Assembly: GCA_046347475.1 (NCBI GenBank)
Contig: JAXMGD010000003.1
Coordinates: 558,001 to 622,000, forward strand
Reading direction: 5' to 3'
DNA length: 64,000 nucleotides
Source: CAMCXE01 sp046347475
GTDB lineage: Bacteria; Pseudomonadota; Gammaproteobacteria; Pseudomonadales; Cellvibrionaceae
Numbering within the stretch: position 1 is the stretch's first letter; every line of letters begins with the position of its first letter. A program made the position numbers and the translations under genes. Below are positions 1-11,400 of the stretch, in pieces. The notes below the pieces were generated by a model. It worked only from the letters and a program-made list of their open reading frames with translations, did no database searches and was not told where the DNA came from.

Positions 1-1
1 T

Positions 2-184
2 AAGCAGTGGGATTTTCATTGGCAGTATTACTATTTTTATTCCAAGCCCATCACCATTAACGCCACTGACGTAATAAAAACTACCTGCACATTTGATACG
101 TCGAATGATACCCAACCCGTATTCCCTGGTTGGGGAACACAAAATGAAATGTGTTTGTATGGAATGTTTTTTGTGCCTCAGTAG
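2..184 (+). CDS. Copper type II ascorbate-dependent monooxygenase, C-terminal fragment (cut by window edge)
   Basis: Open frame running in from the left edge and ending at TAG 182-184; 60 residues are visible. They start KQWDFHWQYYYF, continue with ITINATDVIKTTCTFDTSN and a PGWGTQNEMC segment, and end in MFFVPQ. This is the C-terminal pattern of the PHM/dopamine beta-monooxygenase fold: WDFHWQ, 'TCxFDTS', then 'GxGTxxEMC', whose Met is the CuM ligand in peptidylglycine monooxygenase. From family knowledge, such enzymes hydroxylate a C-H bond using two coppers, O2 and ascorbate. The N-terminal half, with the CuH site, any signal peptide and the start, lies outside the window, so substrate and location cannot be told. 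Confidence 0.8.
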   Translation, partial: KQWDFHWQYYYFYSKPITINATDVIKTTCTFDTSNDTQPVFPGWGTQNEMCLYGMFFVPQ

Positions 185-216
185 TACAGTGTTGGTTTAA
201 TTTGATATGCGCCACT

Positions 217-355
217 TATTAACCCGGCGACAAAATAAATCATCCTGATCTATTTTGTCTTAGTCTCGCTAAAACCGGCGCACATACGCGGATCTGCTTG
301 TTTTAGCGGGGCTCGCGGCGGCTTAAGCCGCCGCTGCGACATCCATGCCGCAGTT
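217..355 (+). repeat. Intergenic repeat A, copy 1 (~140 bp)
   Basis: Begins TTATTAACCCGGCGACAAAA and ends near ATCCATGCCGCAGTT. The same ~140-bp sequence recurs at 27929-28064 in the same orientation with only scattered differences. It contains nested inverted repeats: GACAAAATA...TATTTTGTC, and CGCTAAAAC...GTTTTAGCG. It carries no ORF. The first bases match the short palindrome family at 25516, 28065 and 30170. Confidence 0.8.
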
Positions 356-385
356 CTAGCGGTACGGAAGTAAAGAATACACCGT

Positions 386-456
386 ATTTCAGACCGTCAA
401 AATGAGGGATCTTGTTGACGAGCCTACTCAGAATATATTCACGGCGTGTCTGAAAT
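386..456 (+). repeat. Intergenic repeat B, copy 1 (~71 bp, ATTTCAG...CTGAAAT termini)
   Basis: A 71-bp element bounded by ATTTCAG and CTGAAAT, with internal ACCGTCAAAA, GAGGGATCT and TATTCACGGCGT blocks. Its reverse complement is found at 25941-26010. The copy here is further bracketed by TAAAGAATA and TATTCTTTA. Small, non-coding and inverted-repeat-bounded, so it resembles a MITE-like element; no transposase match was seen. Confidence 0.7.
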
Positions 457-700
457 GCTGTTTATTCTTTACTCTCAGCTAGGTAGTAAAGGGACGATTT
501 TTAAAGGGGCTCGTATCGCTTGGGTCGTACGCCTGTAGCCAGAGCCTAATTACCGCCACCAGAGGCAATGTGCCGCTCTTTATTCAATAGCCCAGATACA
601 GCGTAATCCGCGCTACATTCTTCAGCAATTCAAGGTTTCTTTGCGTGCAAACCCGCGCAAACCTCGGATTGCGCTGCGCTGCATTCGGGCTACTACCTCA
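457..700. other. Intergenic, no gene seen
   Basis: Non-coding on both strands as far as I can read. Near 660-690 there is a short piece, GGATTGCGCTGCGCTGCATT, resembling part of repeat C (37797 and 60194). Nothing else is recognisable. Confidence 0.5.
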
Positions 701-1753
701 CTAGACCGCTAAATTAATCTGCTGCACCACCCCTGCACTACCGTCCTCGCGCAGAAAAACCCCCGATGCAACCACCTCCCCCAAACTGGTGTTATCCGCC
801 GCTTTTAATTGCATAGGGCTTAATACATGCCCCAGGTAAATGGCGCCGATCTGTTTATCGCCGAGGGCCAAGAGGCGGCTGGCGCCTGAGCTGTCGCGCT
901 GCCAGATGCGCAACTGGCTATACACCGGGTCGCCTTGATCGATAAACCCATTGCCGTCCTCATCGAAGGCGGCAAGCTCAGTAAAGCCGTTATTGCTGGT
1001 GGGGCCGAACAGCTCCTGGCCGTTGTTAATTTGCCCATCGCCATTTTTATCCAGCGCCAAATAACCGCTGTTGGGGCGCAGGTTGGCGATCTGCTCTGGC
1101 GTGCCGTCGCTGTCTAAATCAAACGCAAACCGAGTTGCCTCCAGCTCGGCGCCGCTGCCGTCAAAATTAATCACCAGCGGGTCTTTCATCTGCGGCTGGC
1201 CATTCACTAGCAGCAGGGAGCTGGTGCTTGTGAAGCTGCGGCTCATGTACAGCTCGGCCTGAAAGGCGATCTGCTGGCCGTCTTGCGTCACCACCTGGCC
1301 CTCGGCGGCAAAGTGCATTTTCTCCACCTCGCTGTAGCGGGTTTGCCGCTCGTACACTAGGGCGGGTGTGGGGCTTGGATTTGCAGCAGGGGGTGTGGGC
1401 AATTCAAGGCTTAGGCTTGTGGGTGGCGAGGCCAGCTCATCCGGTGTTAAGAGGGTGAGTTCCTCGCCGGTAATTTGCTGGTACAGGCGGGCGATAATCA
1501 TCAACTGCAAGCGCTCATTCGCACTGGCCGCCCCGCGCAGATCAACCGTCTGGCTCTGCCGCGCTCCCGCCACTTGCGGGCTAACGACGGGGGTATCCGC
1601 CGCCATCAGCGCCCTGGGTCCAGGCTGCGGGCCTCTGCTTCGCTCGCTGTCGGCAAGTGGCTGGGTGTTCAGGCTCAGCCGCTCGCGCACCTCTCTGTGC
1701 TCCTGGTAACTCTGGCGCGCAGCCATTTGAATTTGTGCTTGGCGAATAATCAT
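701..1753 (-). CDS. Hypothetical protein with EF-hand-like calcium-binding loops
   Basis: About 350 aa from the ATG at 1753. The frame is open to a TTG at 1825, but that start has no ribosome site. The N-terminal third is polar and low in hydrophobics, with a Pro-rich stretch (PTPPAANPSPTP). The C-terminal half carries acidic loops of EF-hand/dockerin style: DLDSDGTPEQ, DKNGDGQINNGQELFG and DEDGNGFIDQGD, followed by YSQLRIWQRDSSG. The order 'DxNGDGxIxxGxELFG ... FDxxGNGxID ... LRIWxD' is common in large secreted proteobacterial proteins. No signal peptide or membrane segment is visible, and the function is unknown. It is a separate transcription unit downstream of the PTM operon. Confidence 0.65.
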   Translation of the reverse strand: MIIRQAQIQMAARQSYQEHREVRERLSLNTQPLADSERSRGPQPGPRALMAADTPVVSPQVAGARQSQTVDLRGAASANERLQLMIIARLYQQITGEELTLLTPDELASPPTSLSLELPTPPAANPSPTPALVYERQTRYSEVEKMHFAAEGQVVTQDGQQIAFQAELYMSRSFTSTSSLLLVNGQPQMKDPLVINFDGSGAELEATRFAFDLDSDGTPEQIANLRPNSGYLALDKNGDGQINNGQELFGPTSNNGFTELAAFDEDGNGFIDQGDPVYSQLRIWQRDSSGASRLLALGDKQIGAIYLGHVLSPMQLKAADNTSLGEVVASGVFLREDGSAGVVQQINLAV

Positions 1754-1923
1754 GGCGGGGCACTCAAGAGGAATTGCCCCGTTATCGGCGCCAAGGCAGT
1801 CTGATTTAAGGTTGATTGGGCGCAAGAAAGATGATTTGGGTGTCAGGCGGTTCTATGGGGCCACCCCGCCGTTGTCGCAATTATTAAAAGGGCACTAAAA
1901 ACCAGCGGATAAATAAAAGATGC

Positions 1924-1980
1924 GCTGATTAATGCCAGGTTTTGAAAAAAGACAAAGCTCGGAATTAATCAGCGGCGCCT
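1924..1980 (-). repeat. Repeat D copy 1 / terminator-like structure after the PTM operon
   Basis: GCTGATTAAT (1924-1933) pairs with ATTAATCAGC (1964-1973) around a purine-rich loop. The segment 1940-1980 (TTTTGAAAAA ... AATTAATCAG ... CCT) is repeated imperfectly in the same orientation at 15973-16012. It lies just after the stop of the last operon gene, where a transcript end is expected. There is no strong T-run, so terminator function is inference. Confidence 0.5.
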
Positions 1981-1984
1981 AAAT

Positions 1985-3715
1985 TCAAATAGCCAATTCT
2001 GCCTCCACATCGGAAATCGGTGATGGCACCGGGGCTGGTTTTTTAATTGTGATGCGCTCTTTTAATACTCGGTGGGTAGGTGCTAAGGCCTTGGGGTCTA
2101 CACTGGCGTGAAACGGTTTGCCATCGTCTTTGCAAATAAATTGCAGTACATGGCGGCCTGCGGTCGCGGCGCGGATTAATCCGCCGGTGGTAATCCAGAC
2201 GCCAGAAAAATAAAAGTTTTTTAATCCCGGCAGGCCTGGGCCTGAGCGTTTGACTTCCTCTTCTAAACTTTCACCACTTTCTACAAAGGGTTGCCAGCCC
2301 AATACAGAGCCGTCGTAATTATTGGTGTAACGGACTTGAGTTAGGGGAGTTGCGGTATCGCGCACCAGTACAGCATCGCGCAATCCCGGTATTTTGCTGT
2401 CTAAAAAATCAATTAATAATTCGGCATGTTGACGTTTGGCCGCTTGATAGGCGCGGCCGCGTTTCACCGGTAAGGTGTGAATTTCTTCGCCATCGACCAC
2501 GCGGCTTACCTGTTCTTCGCCGTCTATTAATGCTCGCCAGGGTGCTATATCACAAAAATAGCTTAAATAAATCATGCTGGTGCCCTCGGGTGCAAGTTCA
2601 GGATAGAGGGCGCTGCGAAATTGCACGTTGATGCTGGGGTGACGTATGCCCAGTAATTGTTGCCCTAGGGCTTCCGGCAATAAATACGTAGTGCAGTATT
2701 CGCCTTTGGGAAAATCCTGTTTGAGGCCTAAAAATAAGGTGAAGTAGCCAGGAAATACCATGCCCGGTTGCAAGATGGTTTGGGTGTAGAGTTTTTTGTA
2801 GGTTTCATTTAAATAACGGCCTTTGAGCATGCGCATCACAGTGGCGTAGCCGTCGCTGGCGGAGACTATAATATCTGCGCGCATTTCCCGCCCATCGCTG
2901 AGGCGCACGCCCACGGCCGTATCGTTCTCAACAATAATTTCATTGACTTTGGCATTGTAGGTTACAGTGCCGCCGAGGTTTTTAAAGCGTTGCTCGATGG
3001 ATTTTGCTAGGCCCAAAGAACCGCCTTCGGGTACGCCAGCTGAGTGCATGGCATGGGCTGCAAGCTGAAAATAAAAGGGCAGTACGGGGAATTTGGGGTG
3101 TTTTTCATAGAGGATAAAATTAAATGCCTCTTGCAGTAGTGGGTCTTTAAATCCTTTTGAATAGTCGCTCATTAAAACCGTAATGGTTTTGCGTATTAAA
3201 TTAAAGTGGGGAATAAACGAGGCCAGCATGCGCAGACGCTCGTGCCATTTCATGAGGCCGACAGGGCGCAAAAAGGGGTATACTTTTAAACAGCGAATAA
3301 ATTGTCGTAACCCATCGCAAAATTCTTGGATTTTTTTTGCATCGATAGGCGCGAGTTCGGTGAGGTGTTTTTGCAATTTGTCTGGGTCGGAATAAAAACG
3401 CACCGAACGGCCATCGGCGGCGGTGACTATATTAAACACTTCTGGATGGCGAATTTCTTTGCCATCTAAGGCGCCGATTTCCCGCCAAATTTGGTGCATT
3501 TCGTTGCCAGGGCCGCTACCGAGTAGCCAGCTTACGCACCAATCAAATGTAAATTGGCCTTTTTCCCATGAGGTGCAGCAGCCGCCGGGAATTTCATGCA
3601 TTTCTAAAATGTGGCTTTGGTAGCCGTTCATTTGGGCATAACAGCCAGTGGATAAACCGCCGAGACCTGCGCCTATAATCAGCATGGAGGAGCGGGGTTT
3701 GGATGCAGTTGACAT
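1985..3715 (-). CDS. FAD-dependent oxidoreductase, phytoene-dehydrogenase-like (PTM cyclase OX type)
   Basis: 576 aa; ATG 3715 with AGGAAA upstream. The N-terminal dinucleotide-binding motif is LIIGAGLGGLSTG (G15, G17, G20), followed by the acidic HILEMHEIPGGCCTSW element typical of the CrtI/phytoene desaturase superfamily. The C-terminal FAD-closing motif is YFSGVWITTGGLIRAATAGR. It is paralogous to the next gene (same GGCCT, YCxxWLLGSxxGN and EGGSLGLAKSIEQR-like blocks). In HSAF and ikarugamycin clusters, such enzymes sit beside the PKS-NRPS and perform reductive cyclisation of the tetramate polyene into carbocycles; that role is inferred here. It is the last gene of the operon, 9 bp after the preceding gene. 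Which ring it closes cannot be read from sequence. Confidence 0.88.
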   Translation of the reverse strand: MSTASKPRSSMLIIGAGLGGLSTGCYAQMNGYQSHILEMHEIPGGCCTSWEKGQFTFDWCVSWLLGSGPGNEMHQIWREIGALDGKEIRHPEVFNIVTAADGRSVRFYSDPDKLQKHLTELAPIDAKKIQEFCDGLRQFIRCLKVYPFLRPVGLMKWHERLRMLASFIPHFNLIRKTITVLMSDYSKGFKDPLLQEAFNFILYEKHPKFPVLPFYFQLAAHAMHSAGVPEGGSLGLAKSIEQRFKNLGGTVTYNAKVNEIIVENDTAVGVRLSDGREMRADIIVSASDGYATVMRMLKGRYLNETYKKLYTQTILQPGMVFPGYFTLFLGLKQDFPKGEYCTTYLLPEALGQQLLGIRHPSINVQFRSALYPELAPEGTSMIYLSYFCDIAPWRALIDGEEQVSRVVDGEEIHTLPVKRGRAYQAAKRQHAELLIDFLDSKIPGLRDAVLVRDTATPLTQVRYTNNYDGSVLGWQPFVESGESLEEEVKRSGPGLPGLKNFYFSGVWITTGGLIRAATAGRHVLQFICKDDGKPFHASVDPKALAPTHRVLKERITIKKPAPVPSPISDVEAELAI

Positions 3716-3724
3716 GGTAATTTC

Positions 3725-5407
3725 CTATGCAAATGAAATGTCGCCGGATGTGTGCGAACTAGGCTCGGCCTTATTTTTAAGGTTATTAAAGTGCCAAGGC
3801 TGGGTATTGTTGCTGTAACTTGTGTTAAACGGGCGCTGTAATTCCTTGCAGATAAATTGCGCAACATAGCGGCCTGAAATTGCTGCGCGATTTAAGCCGC
3901 CACCACCAATCCATTGCCCAGCCATATAAAAATGGCTCAGCCCCGGTAACTGCATGCGGTATTTATTAATGAGGTTGTTGGCTAAATCCTCCGCTTGGGT
4001 AAAAGATTTCCAGGCGAGAATGCTGCCTTTAGTGTTGCCGGTATAGCGTTTTTGTGTAACCGGAGTCGCCACTTCAACAACATCGATGCGCTCTTTAATG
4101 CCGGGATAGCGCCGCTCTAAAAACTCTGCGATAAATTCACCGATTTGTACTTTTTGCGCGCGGTAGGTGGGTTTATCGTTGCTGCGCAATTGATTCCATT
4201 GGTCAAAATCACTTAAATAAGTGATGTGAATCAGCGAGTGGCCGGGCGGGGCAAAGCCGTCGGCAAAGCGGTCCCTGTGCTGTAATACCAAGCTATTTTG
4301 TTGGCAGCCGGGCAATAATGCGGCCTGCTCGGCGCTGAGCAAATAGGTAGTGCTGTGGGGCTCGTCCACGCCTACGCTACCTTTAAAGCCGATAAAAACG
4401 GACACGACTCCTGGATATAAAATGCCGGGTTTATGGAGCATTTCTTCGTAGAGACGATCGGTGGTTGGGCTGCGGTATTGTCCTTCTAGCATTTCATATA
4501 AAGTGGTGTAGCCATCGCAGGCGGCCACTACATAATCCGCGTAAAAACATTTTTTATTTTTTAATTGCACGCCTGTGGCTCGGCCGTCCTGCACGAGTAT
4601 TTTCGTGGCTTTAACGCCGTAGCTAATTTGCCCGCCTAAGGCTAAATAGCGTTGTTCAATGGATTTAGCCAGCCCTAATGAGCCACCTTGCGGAAAGCCT
4701 GCATTGCCTTTTTGCGCTTGGGCCATGTTGTATAAATAAGGCAACATGGGAAAACATTCGTGGTCTTGAAAAAAAATAAAAGCTAGAGATTTTTTCAATA
4801 AGGGATGTTTAAAACGCGCGGCAAACGCATCCATCTGTGTGGCGCCGGTGCGCCAAAACAAACGAAACGCCGGCAGTATTTTGCCTAACAAAGATAATTT
4901 TTCTCGCCAGCTCATAAGCGGGTTAGGTTTAAGTGGCGGGAAAATATCCACCTTGCCAAAACGGCGCAAATCCGCACAAAAAGATTTAATGGGGGTTGCA
5001 TCCTCTGGAGATAGCGCCAGCAAATGCGACTCAAGGCGGTCGGGATCATTATAAAAATTCACCTCTTCGCCTTGTTCGTTAACGACCCTATTAAATAAGG
5101 GAAAATTGCGAATCGTTTTACCATCAAGTGCGCCTAATTCCCTCCAGACTTGGTGAGCATCGTTGCCGCTGGCACTACCTAATAACCATTCAATGCAATA
5201 ATCAAATAAATAGCCGTTGCGACTCCAGGCCGTGCAACAGCCACCGGGCAGGCTGTGGCGTTCAAGAATATGGGTATCAAAGCCATTCATTTGTAAATAA
5301 GCGCCTGTTGCCATTCCGGACAAACCTGCACCAATAATTAAAATGCGCGGACGCACGCCCTCCGTGGCGTGCTGAGCCTGATTATCAGGATTAGATGGCA
5401 TAAGCAT
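3725..5407 (-). CDS. FAD-dependent oxidoreductase, phytoene-dehydrogenase-like (PTM cyclase OX type)
   Basis: 560 aa; ATG 5407 with an AGGAAG ribosome site. A second in-frame ATG lies two codons later. The start overlaps the end of the PKS-NRPS by 17 nt, implying translational coupling. The dinucleotide fold is ILIIGAGLSGMATGAYL (G26, G28, G31), then HILERHSLPGGCCTAW. The C-terminal FAD motif is YMAGQWIGGGGLNRAAISGR. It is clearly homologous to its downstream neighbour. By family analogy (OX1-OX3 in HSAF, the IkaB type in ikarugamycin), it initiates or continues reductive carbocycle formation on the PKS-NRPS product. No signal peptide, so it is probably cytosolic. Confidence 0.88.
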   Translation of the reverse strand: MLMPSNPDNQAQHATEGVRPRILIIGAGLSGMATGAYLQMNGFDTHILERHSLPGGCCTAWSRNGYLFDYCIEWLLGSASGNDAHQVWRELGALDGKTIRNFPLFNRVVNEQGEEVNFYNDPDRLESHLLALSPEDATPIKSFCADLRRFGKVDIFPPLKPNPLMSWREKLSLLGKILPAFRLFWRTGATQMDAFAARFKHPLLKKSLAFIFFQDHECFPMLPYLYNMAQAQKGNAGFPQGGSLGLAKSIEQRYLALGGQISYGVKATKILVQDGRATGVQLKNKKCFYADYVVAACDGYTTLYEMLEGQYRSPTTDRLYEEMLHKPGILYPGVVSVFIGFKGSVGVDEPHSTTYLLSAEQAALLPGCQQNSLVLQHRDRFADGFAPPGHSLIHITYLSDFDQWNQLRSNDKPTYRAQKVQIGEFIAEFLERRYPGIKERIDVVEVATPVTQKRYTGNTKGSILAWKSFTQAEDLANNLINKYRMQLPGLSHFYMAGQWIGGGGLNRAAISGRYVAQFICKELQRPFNTSYSNNTQPWHFNNLKNKAEPSSHTSGDISFA

Positions 5408-8400
5408 CGCTTCCTGCCAGCGTTTCGCTCGAATTGAGCGCGGCGCGAATCAGTTGTGCATTGGCGGCGACGTGTGAGTCATCAAGCATATCGGCATGTT
5501 CACCAAAACCTTGCACTACCGCTACATTCAATGTGGAACTGTCATGCCAGCTGCCTTTTTCCCCCGCTGCGTAAAATGCAAATTTGTGCGCATCTGACAG
5601 CAGAGTAATAGCGGCATTAATAGTGCCCAAATTGAGGGTTTTACTGGAGAACTGAATATACTCGCGGGCTTGGGCTATGGTTTCATCCGCCACTATGTCC
5701 GAACCAATATGCTTGTATAGATGTTCGCTTAATTCCTTTTTAAACTCCGCCAATTGCGCTTCGCCAAATTCAAACTCTTCGCTGATTCGGTAGGAGTCCA
5801 TAATAATTAAATGGGCTACTTCCGAGCCGCGCGCTTCGAGTAATTTTGCGACTTCAAAACCTAGGTTGCCTCCCAGTGAATAGCCTAATAAAACATAGGG
5901 GCCTTCTGCTTGCAGGCTTTGGATGAGGTCGGCGTATTGGCTTACCTTGTCTTCGCCCATTAAATAATTAAACGACACCAAACACTGCTCGGGCATCACT
6001 CCCGCCAGGCGCCGATACACTAAACCGTGGCCACCTGCAGGCGGGAAGCAGAACATCTGTGCGCTCTGTTGGGCGTTAAATTTAATATAGGGCTGAGCGC
6101 CGGCCTCACGGCCGATAATGATATTTTCCAGGGTTTTTGCCATGCCGAATAAGGTGGAGATTTTGAACAGCTGGCCCACCGAAATCTCCACGTTAAATTC
6201 AGATTGCAGGTGGTAAATTAATTCTATTAATTTGATTGAACTGCCGCCGACTTCAAAAAAGTCGTGTTGCAGGCCCACCACCTCAATTCCCAGCAATTGT
6301 TTCCAGTGCTCGGCCATACGCACTTCATAGTAGGTTTCCGGCAGGTCAATTATCTCTTGGCCATTTTCCAACTCCGGAGCGGGCAGGGCATTTAAATCCA
6401 CCTTGCCATTGGGCGAGAGTGGCAGCGCGTTGAGCACCACAAACCAACTGGGAATCATGTAAGTGGGTAGACGGCTTCCTAAGTGTTGGCGCAGAGTTTT
6501 ACTGTCAATTTCCGCATCCAGTGTAGCGACACAATAGGCGCAGAGTTGGCCTTCTCCACGAGCATCTGTGCGAATGACGACCACGGCTTCACTGACGTGT
6601 GAATGATTTTTTAATTGCGCTTCAATTTCGCCCACTTCTATGCGGTGGCCGCGCACTTTTACTTGATTATCCGCGCGGCCGCGCAGGTGCATAATGCCGT
6701 TATTATCCCAAAAGGCTAAATCCCCGGTGCGGTATAAATAATGGCTTTGGCCCGCTAAATTTAGACTCACAAAGCGTTGAGCGGTTAATTCTGGCGCGCC
6801 TAAATAGCCCTGTGCTACACCTGCGCCACCAATCCATAATTCGCCGGTTACGCCTGTGGGTACTGGTTGCTGGTGTTGGTCCAGCACATATAAAGCGCTG
6901 TTGGTGAATGGACGGCCGATGGGTACCATGGCACCGGCTTCAAAGGCGCTGATATCGCCTTCAAAATAACTGCTATCGATAGTGGCTTCGGTTAAGCCGT
7001 AGGAATTAATTAAGCGGTGCTCTGGATGAATAAGGGTTTTTAATGCGCGGATTTCTTCTACTTTCCATGCATCAGAGCCGACAATTAATAGGCGAATAAA
7101 ATCCAAACGTTTGTGTTCGTGCTGGCAATAATTCATCAGGCCGCGCACCACCGCCGGGACAAATTCGACGCAATCCACCTGTTCTTTTTGCAGCGTCTGG
7201 TACAGGCGCGCGGTGTTAAATAATAATTCGCGATCCACTAATACCAAGGTGCCACCGGAGCAGAGCGCACGCACCAAATCACCGCTGAATACATCGAAGG
7301 AAAAGCTGGCTAATTGCGCATACACCCCAACCTCTTCTTGCAGCCGGTAGTGCTCCTGCCAACCTTGATAAACGGCTGCTAAATTGCGGTGATTAACCAG
7401 TACGGCTTTAGGTTTGCCAGTGGAGCCAGAGGTGTAAATAACGTAAGCCGTATCGTTAAGTGAAATAGAGCTGCGCCAGTTGGCATCGGCTTTGGCCTGC
7501 ATGCGTTGATCATCTAAATTAACTGCTTGTCCGCTCCAGTTGCTTAAACAGTGTTGCGAATAATCATCCACTAATGCTAAACGCGCATTCGCGTGTTCGA
7601 GCATATAGGTTAAGCGATCGCTAGGGTAATCAGGATCTAGAGGTAAATAGGCCGCACCTGATTTTAATACTGCCAGAAGTGCAACAATTAATTGCGGTGA
7701 TTTTGGCAAACACACACCTACAATGCTGCCACTGCCAACGCCGATTTTTATCAGGTTTTGCGCCAGTTGATTGGACGCGTGCACTAGAGTGCGATAATCC
7801 ATTTGCACGCTGGGCTGGCCGTCTTGGGGCATGCTGATGGCAATTGCGCGGCTATGGGCGTATTGATCAATTAAATCCACAATACTGTCGTCCACCGGGC
7901 TGGTGTTGAAGGCGCCCGACCAGTGTTTGAGCAGACGCGTTTCTTCATCTGCGCTCAACATATTTAATTGAGCAATTGAGCGCTCAGGTGCGACCAGCAT
8001 AGCTTTAAGCAGATTTTGATAATGCTGTGCTAAGCGGGCGATGGTGTCTGCTTCAAATAAATCGGTGTTGTATTTAAATACACAGTGAAATTGTTCGTCG
8101 GAGGCATCTTCATACACGGACAGAGTTAAATCGAATTGGCCTTCCTCCTCCGGTAATTCGATGTAATGCAATTTATAACCGTATTGTTCGCTTGAGACTT
8201 TGTGGGCCAATAAAATAAACATGGCCTGAAATACTGCCGAGCGACTTGGGTCGTGTTTGAGGCCTAGTTGATCCACCAAAAGCACAAACGGATATTCTTG
8301 GTTATCCAATCCGTTGAGTACTAAATTTTGCACCTGCTCTAATAATTTAATTGTGTTGGGTTCGCCGGATAAATCCGCGTGCAGGGGCAGTGGGTTAACG

Positions 8401-11400
8401 AAATAGCCATAAACTTGGGCAAACTCTTGTTCGGTGCGGCCCATCACCGGGCTGCCCACAATAATATTGTCCTGGCCACTGTAGCGATGTAGTAAGGCGT
8501 AATAAGCGGCAATTAACACCATGAATACGGTGGCGCCTTGTTGTTGCGCCAGTGCGTGCACCTGCTGGGTAATAGCCTTATCAAGCATAAAAAATTGCGA
8601 AGCACCATTATTGGTTTGCACAGGTGGACGCGGTTTATCGGTAGGCAGGTTTAATACCGGCACTTCTTTGGGTAGGTGCCCCAGCCAATAATCTTGCATG
8701 CGTTTGGCGGCGGGGCTCGCTAAGAAGCGATTTTGCCAATTTAAATAATCTAAATAACGGGCTTTAATGGGGGGCAAATGAACCGCTTCACCTCGGCGCA
8801 GGCCTTCGTATAACGCTAATAATTCATCAATAAAGGTGAACGTTGAAATGGCATCGGAAATAATATGATGCACCGCTTTCATAATAATCCATTGGTTGGG
8901 CGCACGGCGGAAGAGGCGAAAACGCATCAGTGGGTCGTAGGCCAAATCGTAGGGTTTGCGGTATTCATCGATAATTAATGGGTAAATATCATCCCAACTG
9001 CGGCCGCTAACATCGATCAGACCTACGTCTTCCACAATATTATCGGCAATGCTTTGTACGGCGCGGCCCTGTTCATTTTGGCGGAAATTAGCCCGCAACA
9101 TGGGGTGGCGTTGCACCAGGGTGCGCACGGCGCTGAACATCAATTCCGGTTCTAACTCGGTAAATACCTCAACGGCGCCACCGATGTTGTAGGCAAAGCC
9201 GTCGGGGTTGAGATGCTTTAAAAACCACAGGGCTGTTTGGTTTTGTGTGAGCGGGAAGTCATGTTCGTTGCTGTGCACCACCAGGTTTGCCTGCTGTGTG
9301 TCCTCCCGAGTGTCGCTTTCCATGCTGGCCAACAGGTTCTGCTCAATGTTATCGAGCAGACTGTGTACCAGGGTGCTCGACAAGAGCGTGACCAAGGGCA
9401 CCGCCACTTTGATGTCCCGCTGGATACGAGCCCGCAGCTCAATGGCCAATAGGGAGTCTAGGCCCAATTCGTTCAGGCTTACCTCGTCGCTGACCTTTTC
9501 TACCTTGATGCGTAGAACATCGGCCACTATGTGGCTGAAGTGTTCCTTGAGCAGCGCCCGGCGCGCGTTTTCGTCAGCCTGGCGGAAGCGGTCGGTGAAA
9601 GCGCCCTGTTCAGCATCGGCTATGGCGTCTTTTTGACTGGCGGCCAGATCGGCCATCAAGGGCGGCAAGCTGGGGTACCAAGCGGCAAACAGCGGCCAGT
9701 CCACTACCGTGTTCACCATCAATTGTGGGTGGTTTAGGCCCATGACCCGCTCGAGCACGTCCATACCAGCGTCCGGTGCTAGGGAGTTCATGCCGCGGCC
9801 GTGGCGGTAATGGTCGATCAGCCCTAGTTCTTCAATCATGCCCGTGGCCCATGGGCCCCAGTCTATGGCCAGGCCCGGCAGCCCTTGGGCCCTGCGGTGG
9901 TGGGCGAGGGCATCGAGGAAGGCATTGCCCGCGGCGTAGTTGGTTTGCCCGGCGGTGGTCAGCAGGGATGCCACCGAAGCGAAGAGCACAAAGTGTTCGA
10001 TGGGCTCTTGGGCGAGGTGATGGTGCAGCAAATAAGCGCCCAACACCTTAGGGGCGTAAGCGGCGTTGAAGCTGTCGGGTTGCATTTCATTGACTAGGGT
10101 GTCGCGCACCTGGCCGGCCAGGTGGAACACGCCGCGAATGGGAGGTAGGGCTTGAGCTTTGTAGTCGGCCAGCCAATTGACCAAGCTGGTTTCATCGCTC
10201 ACATCCACAGGGGCCAGTATGGCCTGGGCGCCACAAGCTTCAAGCTCGCGGATAAATGCCACCTGTTGGCCTTGCGATGAGCTTGGGTCTAGGTGTTGCC
10301 AGTGACTGCGTTCGGGCAGACGGCTGCGGCCCATGAGTATCAGGCGGCGGGCGCCGCGTTTGATCAAGGTGCGGCAGACTAATCGGCCGAGGGCACCGAG
10401 GGCACCGGTGATCAGGTAGCTGCCGTCAGCGCGCAACCTTAGAGGCAAGGGGCGAGTGAGATTCTGGGCCGGGCGCAAGCGGCAGTAATGGCGCTGGCCT
10501 TGGCGCCAGGCCACCTCTGTTTCGCCCTGGGCGCTCAGCTCGAAGATGATCTGCTGTGCGTCTTCGGCCGGGTTGCTGCTGGAGCCTAAGTCCACCAATG
10601 TGCCGTGGTTGTCGATTAACTCCTGGTACCACAACACCCGGCCAACCCCCCAAATGGCGGCGGCTAGCGGCTGGGCGAGGTCATCCTGCTGCACGGCTTG
10701 GGCGTTGCGCGTGGCCACCACCAAGCGCGCCTTGCTGTTGCTGGCGAGCAATGCCTGGGCGAGGCCAATCAGTGGATAGGTTCCGTAGCTGGCTTGAGCG
10801 CCTAGCGCGGCTGTGCTGCTGTGGGCGAGGCTGGGCGCTTTTAGGCTCCAGAGGTAGGCGATGCACTCGCAGCTGAGGCCTGCGCCCGCCAGATCCGCCA
10901 GTAGTCGCTCAATCTGCGCGCTATTGCCAGGCTCTACACTCGCCCATTGCGCGGCGGCGTCGAATTGGTAGGCCAGCCCTGCAACAACCATAAAGGCGCT
11001 GGCGCCGTTTTGGTGGAGGCGTGTGATTAGGTGTTGTTCAAGGGAGGCCTGGGTATCGCCGAAGATAAGGGTGCGGCTAACAGCTTGAGCAGTGCCATCC
11101 GCTTGGGCTGTTTCATCCGCTTGCTCAAGGTCTGTTGCCGCTTGAGCAATCCAGTGCACCTCGGTCAACCAGCTATCAATGGTGGCGAGGCTCACCTTGC
11201 TGGCAGCCTTATCCACATTGGCGGCGCGAAAGCCTTGAATAGAGCCAAGGTGTTCGCCCTGCGCACTGTAGATGTGAATATTGCCCACCACCTCATCGCT
11301 GCTGCGCTGTGTGATTTGCGCGTGTGCCCAAAGGGCTTGGGCGCCCAGTCGCTCGGTGCGAATTTCCGCTACAGAAAGGGGCAGGCGGATGCTGCTGTTT

